A stretch of DNA of 64,000 bases from Spirodela intermedia (lineage: Eukaryota; Streptophyta; Magnoliopsida; Alismatales; Araceae), in NCBI GenBank assembly GCA_902729315.2, contig LR746264.1, forward strand, positions 4,100,378-4,164,377, written 5' to 3'. Positions within the stretch are counted from its first letter, which is position 1, and each line of letters begins with the position of its first letter. Of this stretch, positions 1-12,700 are shown piece by piece. The position numbers and the translations under genes were made by a program. Under the pieces are notes generated by a model that saw only the letters and a program-made list of their open reading frames with translations, was not told the DNA's origin and made no database searches.

Positions 1-514
1 GGCCCTTGCTGTTGCGCCCGTCCTCTATTTGTTCCTCTGCTTGTGAAGAGAAGGGAAGAAGCAACCCTTCCAGCTTCTGCCAGATAAGCGGCATCCGAAG
101 GTGGAGGCCCCTCTTGTAACCGAAGTCTCTGTATATATTTCAGCGTAGGAATAGCGACCGTTGCGGCGGAGGGAAAGAGAGAGCACGCCGCCAGGCGGCA
201 AATAATGTGGTGGCGCTTGCTATTCTCACCCTCCTCTCTTAAACCCGTCACCAACTTCCTCAGAAGGCTGGCCAAATATTTTCAACTGGGTCTTTCTCCT
301 TGGGTGAAACCAATCATATTAGGAAAAGCTAGTAACAGACTCTCAGGGGGGTTGGGTCGACTCCTTTGGGCATACAAGAAAAACATACAGGAAAGAGAGA
401 GAAAGTGGAAGAGGGTCGATAATTAGTCAATCCCCTGGGTCTAATTATATCTATATTTATAGAAACCCGAACCCTAATCTTCTTCTTCTTCCTCTTCTTC
501 GTCGTGGGGATTGG
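1..514. other. No gene recognised; downstream flank of PI4K gamma
   Basis: This stretch lies beyond the stop codon of the PI 4-kinase gene. A short open frame at 205-426 (+) has no recognisable domain and no supporting context. The part next to 515 should hold the 3'UTR of the minus-strand kinase. The upstream part could belong to a gene outside the window, but nothing here shows that. Confidence 0.5.
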
Positions 515-2092
515 TTAGAAGGAGCAGGAGGTACCCAGCCTGGGCTTGGGCCCCTGGTGCCTCTTCCTCCCTTCCAGTGCAGCTGGCAGGAGCTCCTCGA
601 ATGCCTCGAGGAACAGCCGCCACTGCTCCTCGCTCGTCCCTCTGAACGATACGTAGCCCTCCTCGGGTACCGGGCTGATCCTGGAAACGCAGAAGCTCAT
701 ACTCTTCGTCAGGCATCCCGCCGCCGGGGGATCGCCGCCGCCGTCGTCTTCTCCCGCGGGGCGGGAAGGAGGGTCAACGCTCGAGGGCTTCCCTATGGCC
801 GTTGACTTCTTTGGCACCTTGGGGGGCTTCCTCTGCTGCTTCAGAAGAGGCGGGACCTCCACCGTCGCCGCCGCCGTCGCTGCCCTCACCGCCGCCGCCT
901 GCTCGCCGTCGCCGGCGACCTCCAGCTCGAACTGGAACTCTCTCTCTTCACCTTCCCCTTTCAGCCCTCCTCCTTCTAGGGTTTTCGCCGCCTGCCTGCA
1001 GAGCGACTCCAACTTGCTGGGACCTTCTTCCACTCCGCAGAACTCTCTGGTCATCATCTCGCCGACATCGGCCAGGCATAGGCCAGCGGCGGCGGCGCTC
1101 TTGAGGAAGACAGTGCAGAGGATGAGGATCCTGATAGACTCCTCTCTGAGCATGGGAAGCTCCGATCTGAGCAGCTCTGCGTCTCTGAAAGGATCCAGGG
1201 AGGTGATGTACTCCAGCTCCTGCTCCGAGAAGGGAACCGAGGACTGCGGCCAATGGAGCCACTCGAAGTAGGGGTCGTCTAGTTGCTCCGGCAGGCAGAG
1301 CCCGTGGTCGATTGGTACCAGCTCACAGTCGTCGCCACCGTATCCGCCATAGCCGCCGGCGGCGGAGGAGGAAGAAGAGGTTTTTACCAGGATGTTGCCG
1401 GCGTGGCGGTCGATGTTGAGGAGGCGGACGTCGAGGATGCCGATGCGGTGGACAGAGGAGACGGAGAAGCGGGAGGGGCCGAGGTCGCCGGCGTCGAAGT
1501 GGTGGGGGACGAAGCGCTGGATGGAGGCGACCGTCCAAGGCGGAGAGGCTGCGGCGAGCTTGACGAGGGCCGTCGGAGGGACGCCGGAGAAGCGGTCACG
1601 ATCGAGGATGAAGGCGGCGACCTCCCGAACGCCGGCGTCTGGTCTCTGCGGTGAGTATCGCCGGAAACTCAGGCTCTCCTGCGGGTCCTCCGTGATGGGC
1701 TTCAGCACGGCGAAGCTCTCACCGCCGCGGTTGCTCAGGCGGAAAGCGCCGCCGTGGCCGCCGGTGACGGGAACCAGCTGCGTGCCGGCGGCCATGGCGA
1801 TAGCCGCCTCCACCACTAGAGCGTGGAGCCCCCGGACTCCGCCGCCGGCGATGATCTCCAGCCGAGGAATGTGCCCGAAGGCCTCGTCGGCGCCGCCGGA
1901 GCTCGTCCAGCAGGGGGAAGAGAAGCTCCGGTGGAAACTGGAGGTAGCGCCGGTGGCGCGGCCGGCGGAGGATGGCTTCAGTTGGTCGAGCTCGAACAGG
2001 TTCATGTCGGGGTAGGGGAAGGATCGGAGCCTGCATCGCCGGTTCTGAACCGCCGGCTTGAAACCGTGGCGCTGGTCGACGGCGATCGCCAT
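515..2092 (-). CDS. Type II phosphatidylinositol 4-kinase gamma-like protein (single exon)
   Basis: Predicted product 525 aa, starting at MAIAVDQ, the family-typical N-terminus; an in-frame upstream extension to 2233 lacks family similarity, so the start at 2092 is preferred. The PI3/PI4-kinase core is clear: a GHIPRLEII lead-in, VREVAAFILD, VPPTALV, FDAGDLGPS, the catalytic loop DRHAGNILV, the metal-binding IDHGLCLPE and the DDPYFEWLHWPQ stretch. The C-terminus has the usual LTKSMSFC box and a terminal WRLFLEAFEELLP helix after a low-complexity linker. Family members are soluble or membrane-associated PI 4-kinases or PI4K-like protein kinases. Oddity: the glycine-rich segment normally found between the AVLKPI lysine motif and VREVAAF is shortened and diverged. 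The gene is GC-rich and intronless in its coding part, as is usual for this family. Confidence 0.9.
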   Translation of the reverse strand: MAIAVDQRHGFKPAVQNRRCRLRSFPYPDMNLFELDQLKPSSAGRATGATSSFHRSFSSPCWTSSGGADEAFGHIPRLEIIAGGGVRGLHALVVEAAIAMAAGTQLVPVTGGHGGAFRLSNRGGESFAVLKPITEDPQESLSFRRYSPQRPDAGVREVAAFILDRDRFSGVPPTALVKLAAASPPWTVASIQRFVPHHFDAGDLGPSRFSVSSVHRIGILDVRLLNIDRHAGNILVKTSSSSSAAGGYGGYGGDDCELVPIDHGLCLPEQLDDPYFEWLHWPQSSVPFSEQELEYITSLDPFRDAELLRSELPMLREESIRILILCTVFLKSAAAAGLCLADVGEMMTREFCGVEEGPSKLESLCRQAAKTLEGGGLKGEGEEREFQFELEVAGDGEQAAAVRAATAAATVEVPPLLKQQRKPPKVPKKSTAIGKPSSVDPPSRPAGEDDGGGDPPAAGCLTKSMSFCVSRISPVPEEGYVSFRGTSEEQWRLFLEAFEELLPAALEGRKRHQGPKPRLGTSCSF

Positions 2093-2358
2093 GGCCGAGA
2101 CCCCCTCTCTCTCTTCGGTTGTTAGATCTGCGGCCTGGACGAGATTCTGATCCCCATGGCCGGATTCTGCGTGACGATCTGCGGACAGTGGATGAGAAAC
2201 AGTGATGAACCATGGAACCCTAATTTTTTTCATGATTTTGAAACAGATGATAGCGACGATGACGATGATGATGATCTTCCGATCAACGTTAACCTGTTGG
2301 TTAGCCTCTCCCCTTCATGCGCATCCTCTTGCTGGCATCGGTGTGGTTCCTTGGATTC

Positions 2359-2657
2359 CTGCAGATTATGAAGACGGAAGAAGTTGTTCATGTCATCCAC
2401 AGGAACCCTATCTGCTATCGACGAAGATTCACAGGGTTGGGAGACAACCAGAAACAAACAGACATTCACCAACGGCCAACAATGGAATAACCAACCTGCG
2501 CCTTCTGATCTACAACATCACCGACCGGGGGTTTAAATCGCACAGATTAAAAGCAATCCTTCTTCTGCCGTTCAGAAACCGGGAATAACACTTCGAGCGT
2601 GATGGCGGGAAACTCCATGAACACAAGAGAGAAAGAGAGATAGAGGCTAGAAGATAC
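2359..2657 (-). other. Probable 5'UTR intron of the PI4K gamma gene
   Basis: On the minus strand an AAAAG|GTATCTT donor at 2658/2657 follows a GC-rich, GA/CT-rich leader (about 2660-2900). A TCTGCAG|GAATCC acceptor candidate lies at 2359/2358, upstream of the start at 2092. Introns in the 5'UTR are common in this kinase family. The acceptor choice is a guess among several AGs; the donor is better supported. Confidence 0.45.
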
Positions 2658-2699
2658 CTTTTGCCGGAGATTTGGTGAGCAGTTCGTCACCGATATCAG

Positions 2700-3060
2700 T
2701 GCGGGGCCTCTCAGCGATTCAGATCGGAGTGGTGGCGCAGATCTGAGGAGGAAGCTCTGAGGGCGGCGGGGTTCCCCCCCTGAACACCGGCGAGCATTCA
2801 GGGTGGGCGAAGGGGGAAGCGCGGCAGGGGACCCTGAGCAGCAGAGGATCAGGGAAGGGAGGGAGAGAATGTAGGAGAGAGAGAGGGCGAGAGAGAGAGA
2901 GAGGGCGGTCCGGGGGAGACAGACACGTACGGTTTCCTGTGCGGACGACCGAGAGGGGCGGGGTCCACGAGGACCGCATGTCTACAAACTGTCTCCGACC
3001 GGCCGGCCCGGGTCGTACGGCGGCCGGCCCAGACAGAAAGACGGTTTCCCTCTCTCCCTC
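2700..3060 (-). promoter_or_regulatory. Leader and promoter region of PI4K gamma, with a GA/CT tract
   Basis: This is a GC-rich region with a purine run at about 2860-2905 (pyrimidine-rich on the transcribed strand), typical of plant 5' leaders. No clear TATA box was picked out. It ends abruptly at about 3200, where the sequence becomes strongly AT-rich. Confidence 0.4.
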
Positions 3061-3199
3061 TCCCCTTCCCGCTGCACTTTGTTTAGACCTCCTATTTCCA
3101 CTTGTAAACAGGTTCGAGCGTCTAAGTTGGGCAGGTCAACTATGGCTGACCTCTCTCCCCCCGCTTCAGTTATTCCGCTTCAGTGAGTATAATTTGATT

Positions 3200-6100
3200 G
3201 ATACCCTTTTGACTGACTCAATGATAGTTATCATGTGGTTAATTTTTTTTCATATTGTTTCATTTATTTTTATTTATTCGCTTATTATTCATATTATTTA
3301 ATATTTAATTAACATATTATTTTATCTAATTACTAAGAGAAATTGAATCATGAACTAGTTGTTATGAGTTTATAAATAACATATAAGTATGAATGTCCAT
3401 TTTGATCATTCTAGAATACTAAAAAATATAAATCGTTAAATACATAAAAAATCAATATTGTGACATTAAGAAGAGTCCACAAGACCATAAGAGTACACAA
3501 GTAATATTGTACTAGGCATTTTTAACTATTTTTTGATCATCAATATCTAAAAAATTGCAAAAAATTCACTCTACTCTAATAAAGTGAGGAATCAATTCTT
3601 TGATTTTTTTTTACATATTTCTCCAGCATTCAAATGCCCCATCTCTAAAAATAATTCATGTACTAGCAATTTCATAACAATAGGACCAACATGCCAAAAG
3701 TGTAAGAACATTTACTTCTTTTACTCTAGCTGAAGCCTTTATATCTAGCTTTTGTGCCAAGAATAATGGATTTTACTAATTTTTATGTTAACAAGTGGAT
3801 CAGATAAATCTTTAGGTCTAAGTATGAAAAACTACCATATAATATATTGAAATACACTTCTCTCCCAATCAAGATCTAATTCTTTAGATCTAGTTTTTGT
3901 TGTTGCTTACATATATTCTCAAGCCTCAAATAAATAAACTAATACGAAAAATCCTTTAGCTTCAAGCCAAGTCAAAAAAAAAATAATTTTAGATGAAAAA
4001 TCAAAGGAGAGAGAAAATTGCTTGACTTGGTGTGTTGATCCACATGTATGGTCAAGAGAGATAAATTGATGAAAATTTAACATGAGACAATGGTCCATGA
4101 TAGTGTTCCCAGACATGTGGCAAGAAACCTCTAATGGGGAAAAAATACAAATGATAAGTGACAATCATCTAATAGAAGATCAATATGGAAAAAGTATAAA
4201 TTAAGATGACATGTGACATTGCTTGGTAACATGTGTCATATCTTGATAGTCAACTGGCACATTGGAGAGGTGAGACATAAAAGTGGCACATGACATGTGA
4301 CAAGGTCAACATGCTTACTCAAAGTGTAACATGGCAAAACATCATCAAATGCACTTAACATGACAAGATCTTTGATACCACAATGTATATGTTCTAGAGA
4401 AGAGTCTAACATACACAAATAATATTTGATATGGACAACAAGATTGACATGTGGTAGAAGGATCTTTGATGAGTCAGCTAACATGTGATAAGAAATGTAT
4501 CTTGACATATCATAATATTAACTATGCATTAAAAGATTGTTGGTTGACATAACTAAAATAGTGACCTAGTCAAAAGCTTGTTAAATTGATAACTTGGTTT
4601 GGTTTGATGTCCTTCCATAGAATCTCACACTAAAATTATTATACATAGATTTGAAGAATGAGATGAATGCAATTTTTTGAAGTTGATACTCTACTTAAAT
4701 ATTCATCAAATGACTTTTTATAAGACCTAATATCTTGATCATTAGAGTTCAAACAGTTGAAGATATGATCAGTCAAAGACTATTTAGGTCAGCACTTGGT
4801 ACACCCTATAATAGATAGAATGCCACACCATATAAGTGGAAGATGACTTGTACACATATGGGCAGCAGTCATGTGTCACATGTGAGTAGCTAAGGCTATT
4901 GTGAAAGGTGCACAATGCCATACATGGGACATTGGGGATAAAGGTGCACATTGGTATTGTTCATTGATAAATACTATTAGTTAGATATGAAGCAAGACAT
5001 CAGGGTATGTGTTTGGTCTTACCTTATGTGTTACTAAGAAAAGATGAAGTATGCATATGAAACATAGATATTAGAGCCTTTATCTATTTTTAGTTGAGCA
5101 TAAGAATACGTCTCTGTGGACTTTATTGTTGGGGTACTATGGGTGAAGGAGCCCAATACAATCTTCATTAAGTAGATAATATTTTCAACTAAGTTGTATT
5201 TGTACTTGTTAATGCCCTTGGTTTTGATACTTCAATTGAAAATTCATTTACGGAATATTTCTAGAATATTTACTGAATATGTTTTGAATATTTAGTATAT
5301 TTTATGAAAACCCATGTTAGAAGTTTAATAACTCTAAGAAGTATTCAAAGCATATACTGATGATGGTTGAGTTATATTCTTTGGCTAAAAGAATAAATCT
5401 AAAGAGTTATATTCTTAAGATATTTATATATTGAATTTAATGTAATGCCATATAATTTGCATGTGTAGAAAATCAAGTTTTAACACATGTGACAGAAGTT
5501 TCTAGAAAATTAAGAAATATGAGGTCACTTGTAAGATTCAAACTTAGGACATGAGTAATGTAAAGTTAAAAACCTCAACAAGAAAAATGCTTAAAAATCA
5601 TATAGAAAAAAAGTCACTAGCATAATTCAAAACCAGAACCTAAATAATGACATGATGCAAAGCTGAGCAAAGAAATATGTGAAAATATGAGAGTATTAAT
5701 AATGTCTTCAGAAAAACTCGACCTCAAGGCCTATACAATGATTAATTTGAAGTATATGTAGTAAGTCATCCAAAAGTCAAGAAATAAGAGAAGTTTTTAC
5801 CACACATTCCGAATAGTGACATATTAATATAACATGTGGAGACAATGATAGAACAAATAGATTTATTTAGACTGAAGCTAAAAAGTAAAGATTATAGTTG
5901 ATAAATCATGAATCTCTAGAATGCATTTCAAACATAGTAGATGTGCGAATAACAAGCCTCAAAGAAAGGGACGAGCAAATACCATTGCAAACATATTTTG
6001 GATGGTGACACACCAACAAAAAATGTGGACATAAAGATAAACTTAACAACTTTATTTGAGCTCACTCTTGGAAGAAAAATCCCAAGTGATAAGTTACAGA

Positions 6101-8220
6101 TCTTTAGACAAAGTTTCAAGTACAAGGAGTGTGATAATAACAAACTTCGAATGGAAGAACAAGCAAAGGTCATTTGTGCACTAATGAAACAACAAGAAAA
6201 AAGTTAAATTTACTTGACCATTTTTTAGGTGGTGAAAGGACATGAAAACATTAGAGAATAAAAGCTAGGAGCTTGTGAAGAAAAATAATTAATCCTAAAT
6301 GAAGACATCTCTATCATATTATTCATGCTTTATTGAACATTCTTCTCCATCAGTCAATGATTCATCTACTGAGAGCCTAAACAAAGATTTGAAAGTTACA
6401 TCAATACTTTATTCATCAATAGTGATTCAAGTCAACATCTATAAGAACCCATGTATAAAGAAAGAGACCCCTGAGTAAAACTATACTCAGAACTAAGAAG
6501 CTACGTGAGAACTTATGTCAACATATACACTTATAGAAAAAAAATGAAAATAGAATAGAAATTATAAAAAACTAATTCACCCCCTTTCTTGGTGTTTCAC
6601 TTGGACTAATCAAAACCCTTTGGTACTGATATGAAAAAATTACTCAATGGAAGAAATGGGGCAGCTCTTCCTCATCAATGTTGCAAAACTGTGGAGTTTT
6701 CCAAGGGACATTGCTAGTGATTGGGAAGCCCAATTTATTGGGAAGTTTTGTCCTCTTCACAAACTTGAAGTTCTCAATTGAGGTTCTCCTCAAACCTATA
6801 TTTATAGATAGACAAGTAGATGGAGCGGCTGCTATTGGAAGAGTACCTTTAACATTATATGAAAACTAATCAAGAGAATTGGGTGGAACTATTAGATCCA
6901 ATTGATAACACTCTAATCTTATGTGATAAATAAGGTAAAATAAATATACTAATAAACTAAATTTGTGATTGAATGTATAAATTTGAATTATAATACATTT
7001 ACTTGTGTTGAAATACTATATAGAAAATTCATGATTAAATTTGTACTTTGGATGGTTTATATTAATTTATGTTGATATTTTAAAATTATATGCTAATGTA
7101 ATAATCCAAGGTTTATTAATTTTAAATATGTTTTATCTTTACAAAGAATATTTTCATGAGGTTATATTTTGAATTAATATATTTCATAATTTTCTGAAAG
7201 AAATGTAATTGTGTTGAAGCATGTGGTAAGTAAGTTAAGACCATTGTTTAGGCTCCAAACCCTCTTAGCCATGTCAGCATAAAAGATGATTTAATCCACA
7301 ATTTTGACAAGTCAATAAGCTCATATGTCAGCAATTAAAATCATTAGCTAAGTCAAAAAAGTAAGTCTAGGAAAATGAGAAAGGAAGAACAACTAAGTGC
7401 TATGTTTGAATCCTTCCCATTAGATTCAATTTTTTAGGCTGCTTGCTAGGGAGATTTAAGGTGAAAAATTCATGCCTTTTTAACTTAAATAAAGAGGGAA
7501 TGAAAAAGGGGATATCTTTTGGCTGGTTGTCGCTTCTCCCTTCTCTTGGGTGGTGAGGAAGGCCTTATTCTTATTTGTAGTGACACAAAGGCGTATGAGC
7601 ATTCCTATCTTCTTAAGTAAAATTTTGTGATTTTAATTTTTTATTTTCTTTGTCCTTCCTCTTTTGATACTAGTTCTTTTGAAGATCATTTGAATTGATG
7701 TCATGGCTTGATTTTTCCTTTAAAGCTCTCTATGTGTGATGACGGAGTTGCAATGTGATTTTATAATATTTTCTCTCTTATTTTAGAATTTATTTAGTTA
7801 GAGATCTACTCCATTTCATTACAAGAGGAGAATTTAATAGTAATTTTTTTCTCTCCTCTTCCTTTGTTTTTGTGGTTTGTCTAGGTTATTCTTCAACAGC
7901 CTTTGAATCAATACAAATTAGAGGTGATTTAGAGGCAATCAATACATCAATAAGAACATATCTTTCTCTTTCAGAATTCAATAGAGACATAGGAGAATGA
8001 TCATGACAACTTGGCAATTAGATAAATCATTTACTTTATATGTTTAGTTTTCAAGTGTTCAACTTTCAATAAGTGTCGAGAACAAATATGATATATGTTT
8101 TTATCTTTCATCCATATGAAGATGACCTGAATTCACTAAATTTACTATTCAAAATATATTTGAAATTAGGTTTAAAAATTATTAAATTTTTGTTATCTCA
8201 TAACACAAAAATTAAAACTC
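3200..8220. other. AT-rich intergenic DNA without supported genes
   Basis: Open frames here are short, AT-rich and unrelated to known domains. Around 6570-6635 a C-rich motif is followed by a sequence loosely resembling an initiator-Met-tRNA primer-binding site, which could be a decayed copia LTR junction; this is weak. The region looks like old, fragmented transposon sequence. Confidence 0.5.
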
Positions 8221-8224
8221 ACCA

Positions 8225-8926
8225 ATGACTCAATGCTTCTACAACCTACATTGAAGCTCAATGACATATCAGTCATGACTCTGCCAAAATTGATAAAGTG
8301 GGTGTGCTGCACTTCCTAGTTACACACCACTTCATGTTAGATTGTGACAAGTGCATTGAGGAGACATATGAGGTGCTAGCATGTGTGGCACACTAGATGA
8401 AGAAGAACATAGAATAGAGTTGACCTGATGTGGAATTCAACGTTGGCAATCAAGTGATGCTCTAGATTACCCTGACAATGTGCAAGTGCATCAGGTGGTC
8501 CAAGCAGTATCATGGCTTGGTTCCATACTACAATGGGCTATTTGAAGTGGTGACTAAGGTAGGATGGTTGACTTATCATCTTAGCTGACCACATAAATTA
8601 ATATTGCATCCAACCTTCCACTTTTATTTGCTCAAGTCTTGTCACAAAGATAAAAATGATACATACATGAGTTATCCTCAATGTGTACCATCATTGGTAC
8701 ACAACAATTTCACAAACAACGTAGAGATAATTTTAGATCAGCAGGTCAACAAGGATTGATAATGCAGGGCAAATCATTATCTATTACCCCATCAAGTGCC
8801 AGGGCAACCAGAGGAAGATTTGACGTAAGAGTGCAAGGTCAACTTGTGGTAGTTTGAAGAGCTCATCAGGGGTACCTTGAGACCCAATCCTCCAACAAAG
8901 ACATCAGGTCCATCAAGGGGGGGGGA
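8225..8926 (+). mobile_element. Decayed 3' internal end of a Ty3/gypsy retrotransposon
   Basis: Conceptual translation at about 8430-8650, with several stops, reads VEFNVGNQVML, then QYHGLVPYYNGLFEVVTKVG, then a ...PHKLILHPTFHFYLLKS segment. This is the hallmark region after the integrase core in plant gypsy elements (usual form GDxVxLK..., KYxGPFxVxxRVG, HPVFHVSxLK). A diverged chromodomain-like segment with a LWxFEELI motif follows at about 8800-8870. The region ends in a polypurine tract (about 8915-8926) just before a TG dinucleotide. It is a non-functional fragment: the upstream gag, protease and RT are not visible in the preceding sequence. Confidence 0.8.
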
Positions 8927-9314
8927 TGTGATGGCTCTCTTCCATCGAGTTAGGTTTCACCACTAGTAGAACCTCTACACGTGCTTGAGCAGTGCGTGTG
9001 CACGCGTGCAAGTGACAAGTGCACCAGCATGACACGACACCTGTGTGCTTGGACGTATTATATCTGTGCCATGCACGAATGTCATGCCATGCTTGGGAGC
9101 TACTTGGATGTATTGTATGTGTCTAAGGCCACACAGTCTGTCTCAAAAGAGGGTCACAATGACCGTGTAACAAGTGGACTAGGTCAGGTGGCCCGAACCT
9201 CTATGGCTCTTGGTTTCACAAATCAAAAGAAAACTAAAATTCATCAAGAAGATTTAAAGACAAATCATCCACCATCCAACAAGGAGATTAAAAAGAACAA
9301 TTTTATCAATGAGC

Positions 9315-9369
<55 letters not shown>

Positions 9370-9480
9370 AGAGAGAATTGTTGAGGGATTAAATCAAGGG
9401 TCATCAAGAAATGGCTCATAAAATATCCCATCAAGATAAGATTGCAAGAAAATTCAGTCGAACCATTCAGGGCTTAGATT
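8927..9480 (+). mobile_element. Probable 3' LTR of the gypsy element (end not resolved)
   Basis: The segment begins TGTGATGG directly after the polypurine tract, as expected for a 3' LTR. The far end could not be fixed because the 5' LTR is not in view. It contains the GA microsatellite at 9316-9376. An open frame at 8981-9421 inside it is not regarded as a gene. Confidence 0.5.
9316..9376. repeat. (GA)n microsatellite
   Basis: Near-perfect GA dinucleotide run with a short GGGA interruption at its 3' end, inside the LTR-like segment. Confidence 0.95.
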
Positions 9481-9715
9481 CTAGCCCCATCCATTAGATT
9501 GACATCAAGGTTGACTCATATCCCATTATTGCTTTGAGCTCCAAAATTCTTGGCAATTTTTTGAATCTTATGCTGCTTACAGAAGACAAACGAAATTTAT
9601 TTCCCAGCAACACTTTATTATTCTTTCATAGTTTCCTGTTGATTATTATTCTTCGAAATCATCAGAAGACTCTATGGAGGAAGAGCCCCACATGCACCTC
9701 ACCTTTTCTGTGCTC

Positions 9716-12700
9716 TCATTCTGATTGAACATTGACTTGAAGAGGGATTTTCACCAACCCATTCTGGATTTGCTTCTTACATTCAGCGTCTGAATGCACG
9801 GTTCTCCCACCTGCCTCATGATCTTTGACTTGATCTCTGACAGGATACGATCTTCCACTCTCCTTGACGAGATCCTTTATGGTCCCTTTCAGTTCCTCAT
9901 CGCCCAGTAAAGTCTCCAGGGACACATGCACACCTGACCACGGACAAAAATGTCAAGACGAAATCTCAGAGGCAAACCCCATGGAATCCTTTCAAATGAT
10001 AGCTCAAACCGCTCAAGATGGGGAAACATTCTAATTTAAAGATCAGGAATTTATTCCCAGTTGTTGCTATTGAAGTTGTTGCTTTGTTGCTTTAATTAGT
10101 GATCTACCATTTCAGTCCTTTGCTACTGATTAAATTACAGGAGAAATTTGTCCCTCATTAATTCTCAGACCCAAAAAAGAAAAAACGCGAGGTTATCGAT
10201 TTAAACAGTTGTTCGACAATGAGGCTAGTTGGATGCATGCGCTGTCTGAATGGTTTGCTGACACGTAGCTAGTTGGAAGAGTAAGCTCTCTCTCTCTCTC
10301 TTTCTCTACATATATATGTCTTTATATCATGGACTATAGGAGGGAGAAGAATAGAGGAACAGAGTAAACCCATGAACAAGCATCTGATGATATACTGGGC
10401 AAGATCAAGAAATTTTGAAAAGGATTTACTTACGAAATCGCCAGTAGTGCTTTGGGTTTGTTGGGTCATTTATCGTCTCCTCTGTTGCAGGACGGGTAGT
10501 ATATTCTTCTTTCAACGCCAACAAGTCCTGGGCAGTTACACAACATTATTCTTCTCTTAGATGATGAGGATGGCTCAGCCTTCAATGCTTAAAAATGAAA
10601 CGAAAGTCTGAGATAATGTAGGATGATGATGAGGGGTCAAGATCTTATATGAATTAGAATGCTACGAATGGGGGAATTGTGTTTCGTACCTGAATGGGGA
10701 AGATAGCCCACATTGAGGGTGACTCAAAGTGCTGCCGGAGGATGAACTGGGCTAGTTCAGGGATACACCGTGAGGGCGGCGCCTGGTTGGATCCCACTAC
10801 AGTCCTATAAAAGCGAAACCTTCTCTCCTCATCTTCTTCCCACCAAGCTCGCATGGTGGAGCAATCATGGCATGATGGGGCGCACACCTGTTATATCAAA
10901 CAATGCGGGTCGGTTCACAGAGGCTTGCATGAAATTAATCAGAAAGAGTTCTTTTACTCGATTTATATCGCTGCTTCCTGCGTCAATGGATGACTTTTTC
11001 TTAAATTAGAATTAGTTTGTCAAATGTTCCTTGCAGCTTCTGAAAGCTTTATGGCTGAGATGTGGTCACTATGGTATACCACAGGCAAAATATCTAACAT
11101 CATGAGAATAGCGAGATGAGATGATGGGGGAAGCAAACCGTCATATAGTTGTAGTTAGAAGGCAAGCCGAACTCGACACCTGGTTCGGCCGCCATTCTTT
11201 GGATACGCAGACCAATTAAGCCCAGCTCTTGCATAACCTGTCCAGGAGCATGGTGGTCATGGAGGGACATAAGTTTCTCAATCAGGAGAGGAAATAGGAA
11301 GAAGTAGAGTCTCACAGGGTAAACGCAGGAAGGAATGAAGCCGAGATCTTCCCCACATGCCAGCATATCTGAAGAGTTCAGCAGGGCAGGCAGGGTTTTG
11401 AGAGCATTTTGGCGCCAGAGCTCATCTTGGCGACAGAAATAGTAATCATGGTACAGTCTCCTCATGACGTTTTTGCTACTCAAGAAAGAGCCCGGGAGAA
11501 AATTGAAGTGAATCACAAAAATGGTATGCAAAAAGCTGAGAAACAGATTTCGTTGGATTTTCCTAATTAAAGAAATCTTTCTCTATAAAGAATTTTCTTT
11601 GATGACGGTGACCCCTCCGGTGCCCCAACGAAACCATAGATCAATTAACCCAAAAGAAATCCAGAAGATGATCAATGTCATTACCAAGGCTAGCTTAGGC
11701 AATCAAAATTGATCCTCTGGTGATTTAAATGACCAAGCCAAGGTATGAATCAATATTCCTTTGAAATTAACACTGAGATATATGATATGAGGATTCAAGC
11801 AGAATGGAAATTAGGAAAGAGCGACGAAGGGGGCCCACCAGTGTTCATCAAGGTCTCTGAAACTTGATGTATCTTCCATGTTAAAACGTGGATAAAATTT
11901 ACTTCCATCTTCTGGGTCTCTGATAAGAACTATGTTCTGAAGAGCACAAGAGGAGGTTGCAGAAGGATGAGATGCAGAAAAAGTTTGCCAATCACTGGAG
12001 ACACTTGGAGAGTCGGTTTCACCAGGCTGTACCTGGAGGAGATCAATGAGACCCCGCAGTATCTTGTCCTTTCTGTCCAGCCACAGTGACTTGCCGGTGC
12101 CTGTCTCAACTTTGGCCACGATCTTTTTTTCTGTGTTGCACTGATCCTTGAACTAAATTAAGAAAACAATTATCAATAAAAATATTTTCTTGATGACAAT
12201 AAATTGCATGAGGAACGGAATCTTCACTTTGTGAATAATATCTATAAAAATTAATACACCTAGGAACATGAACTTTGCTTTTGTGAATTATATCTATAAA
12301 AATAATAATACATAAATATGATATGTTAAAGGATTGCCGCAATTCTTAACAAAACACAAAAGTTCCAAGATCAAATGATATGTTTACGAAAATCTAAGGA
12401 TTGCCGCAATTCCATGTGCATATACTAGCATATTTTTGGTTCTTAATAACCAGTTAAATTTATAATTCATGCATAAGAAATTATAAACCCTTGAAATTGC
12501 ACCATAATTAAGACGCTCTATAAATTTGAACATATTTTATGGATGTCCGAAATACAGGTTATGATTATTTATGCTTATGTTTTGTTGTTTATACTTTATC
12601 ATAGAAAGTATGATAATCAAATGAACCTTTATGGCCATATAAATATGCTTTCATGCTAACGGAAAACTTTCCTTATGGTCAACAATTCATTTCTCTCAAT

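Noticed and set aside
515-2213. Numerous long frames on both strands over the PI4K gene
   Set aside because: They are shadows caused by high GC; only the minus-strand frame ending at 515 has kinase motifs.
6570-6640. Copia LTR end plus primer-binding site
   Set aside because: Only loose resemblance to the tRNA-Met primer-binding motif; no paired LTR or coding remnant nearby.
9316-9376. CRISPR-like or satellite array
   Set aside because: It is a simple dinucleotide microsatellite with no repeat-spacer structure; the DNA is plant nuclear.
8981-9421. 146-codon plus-strand frame
   Set aside because: It lies in an LTR-like segment and ends in a GA-repeat-encoded poly(Arg-Glu) tract; no family similarity.
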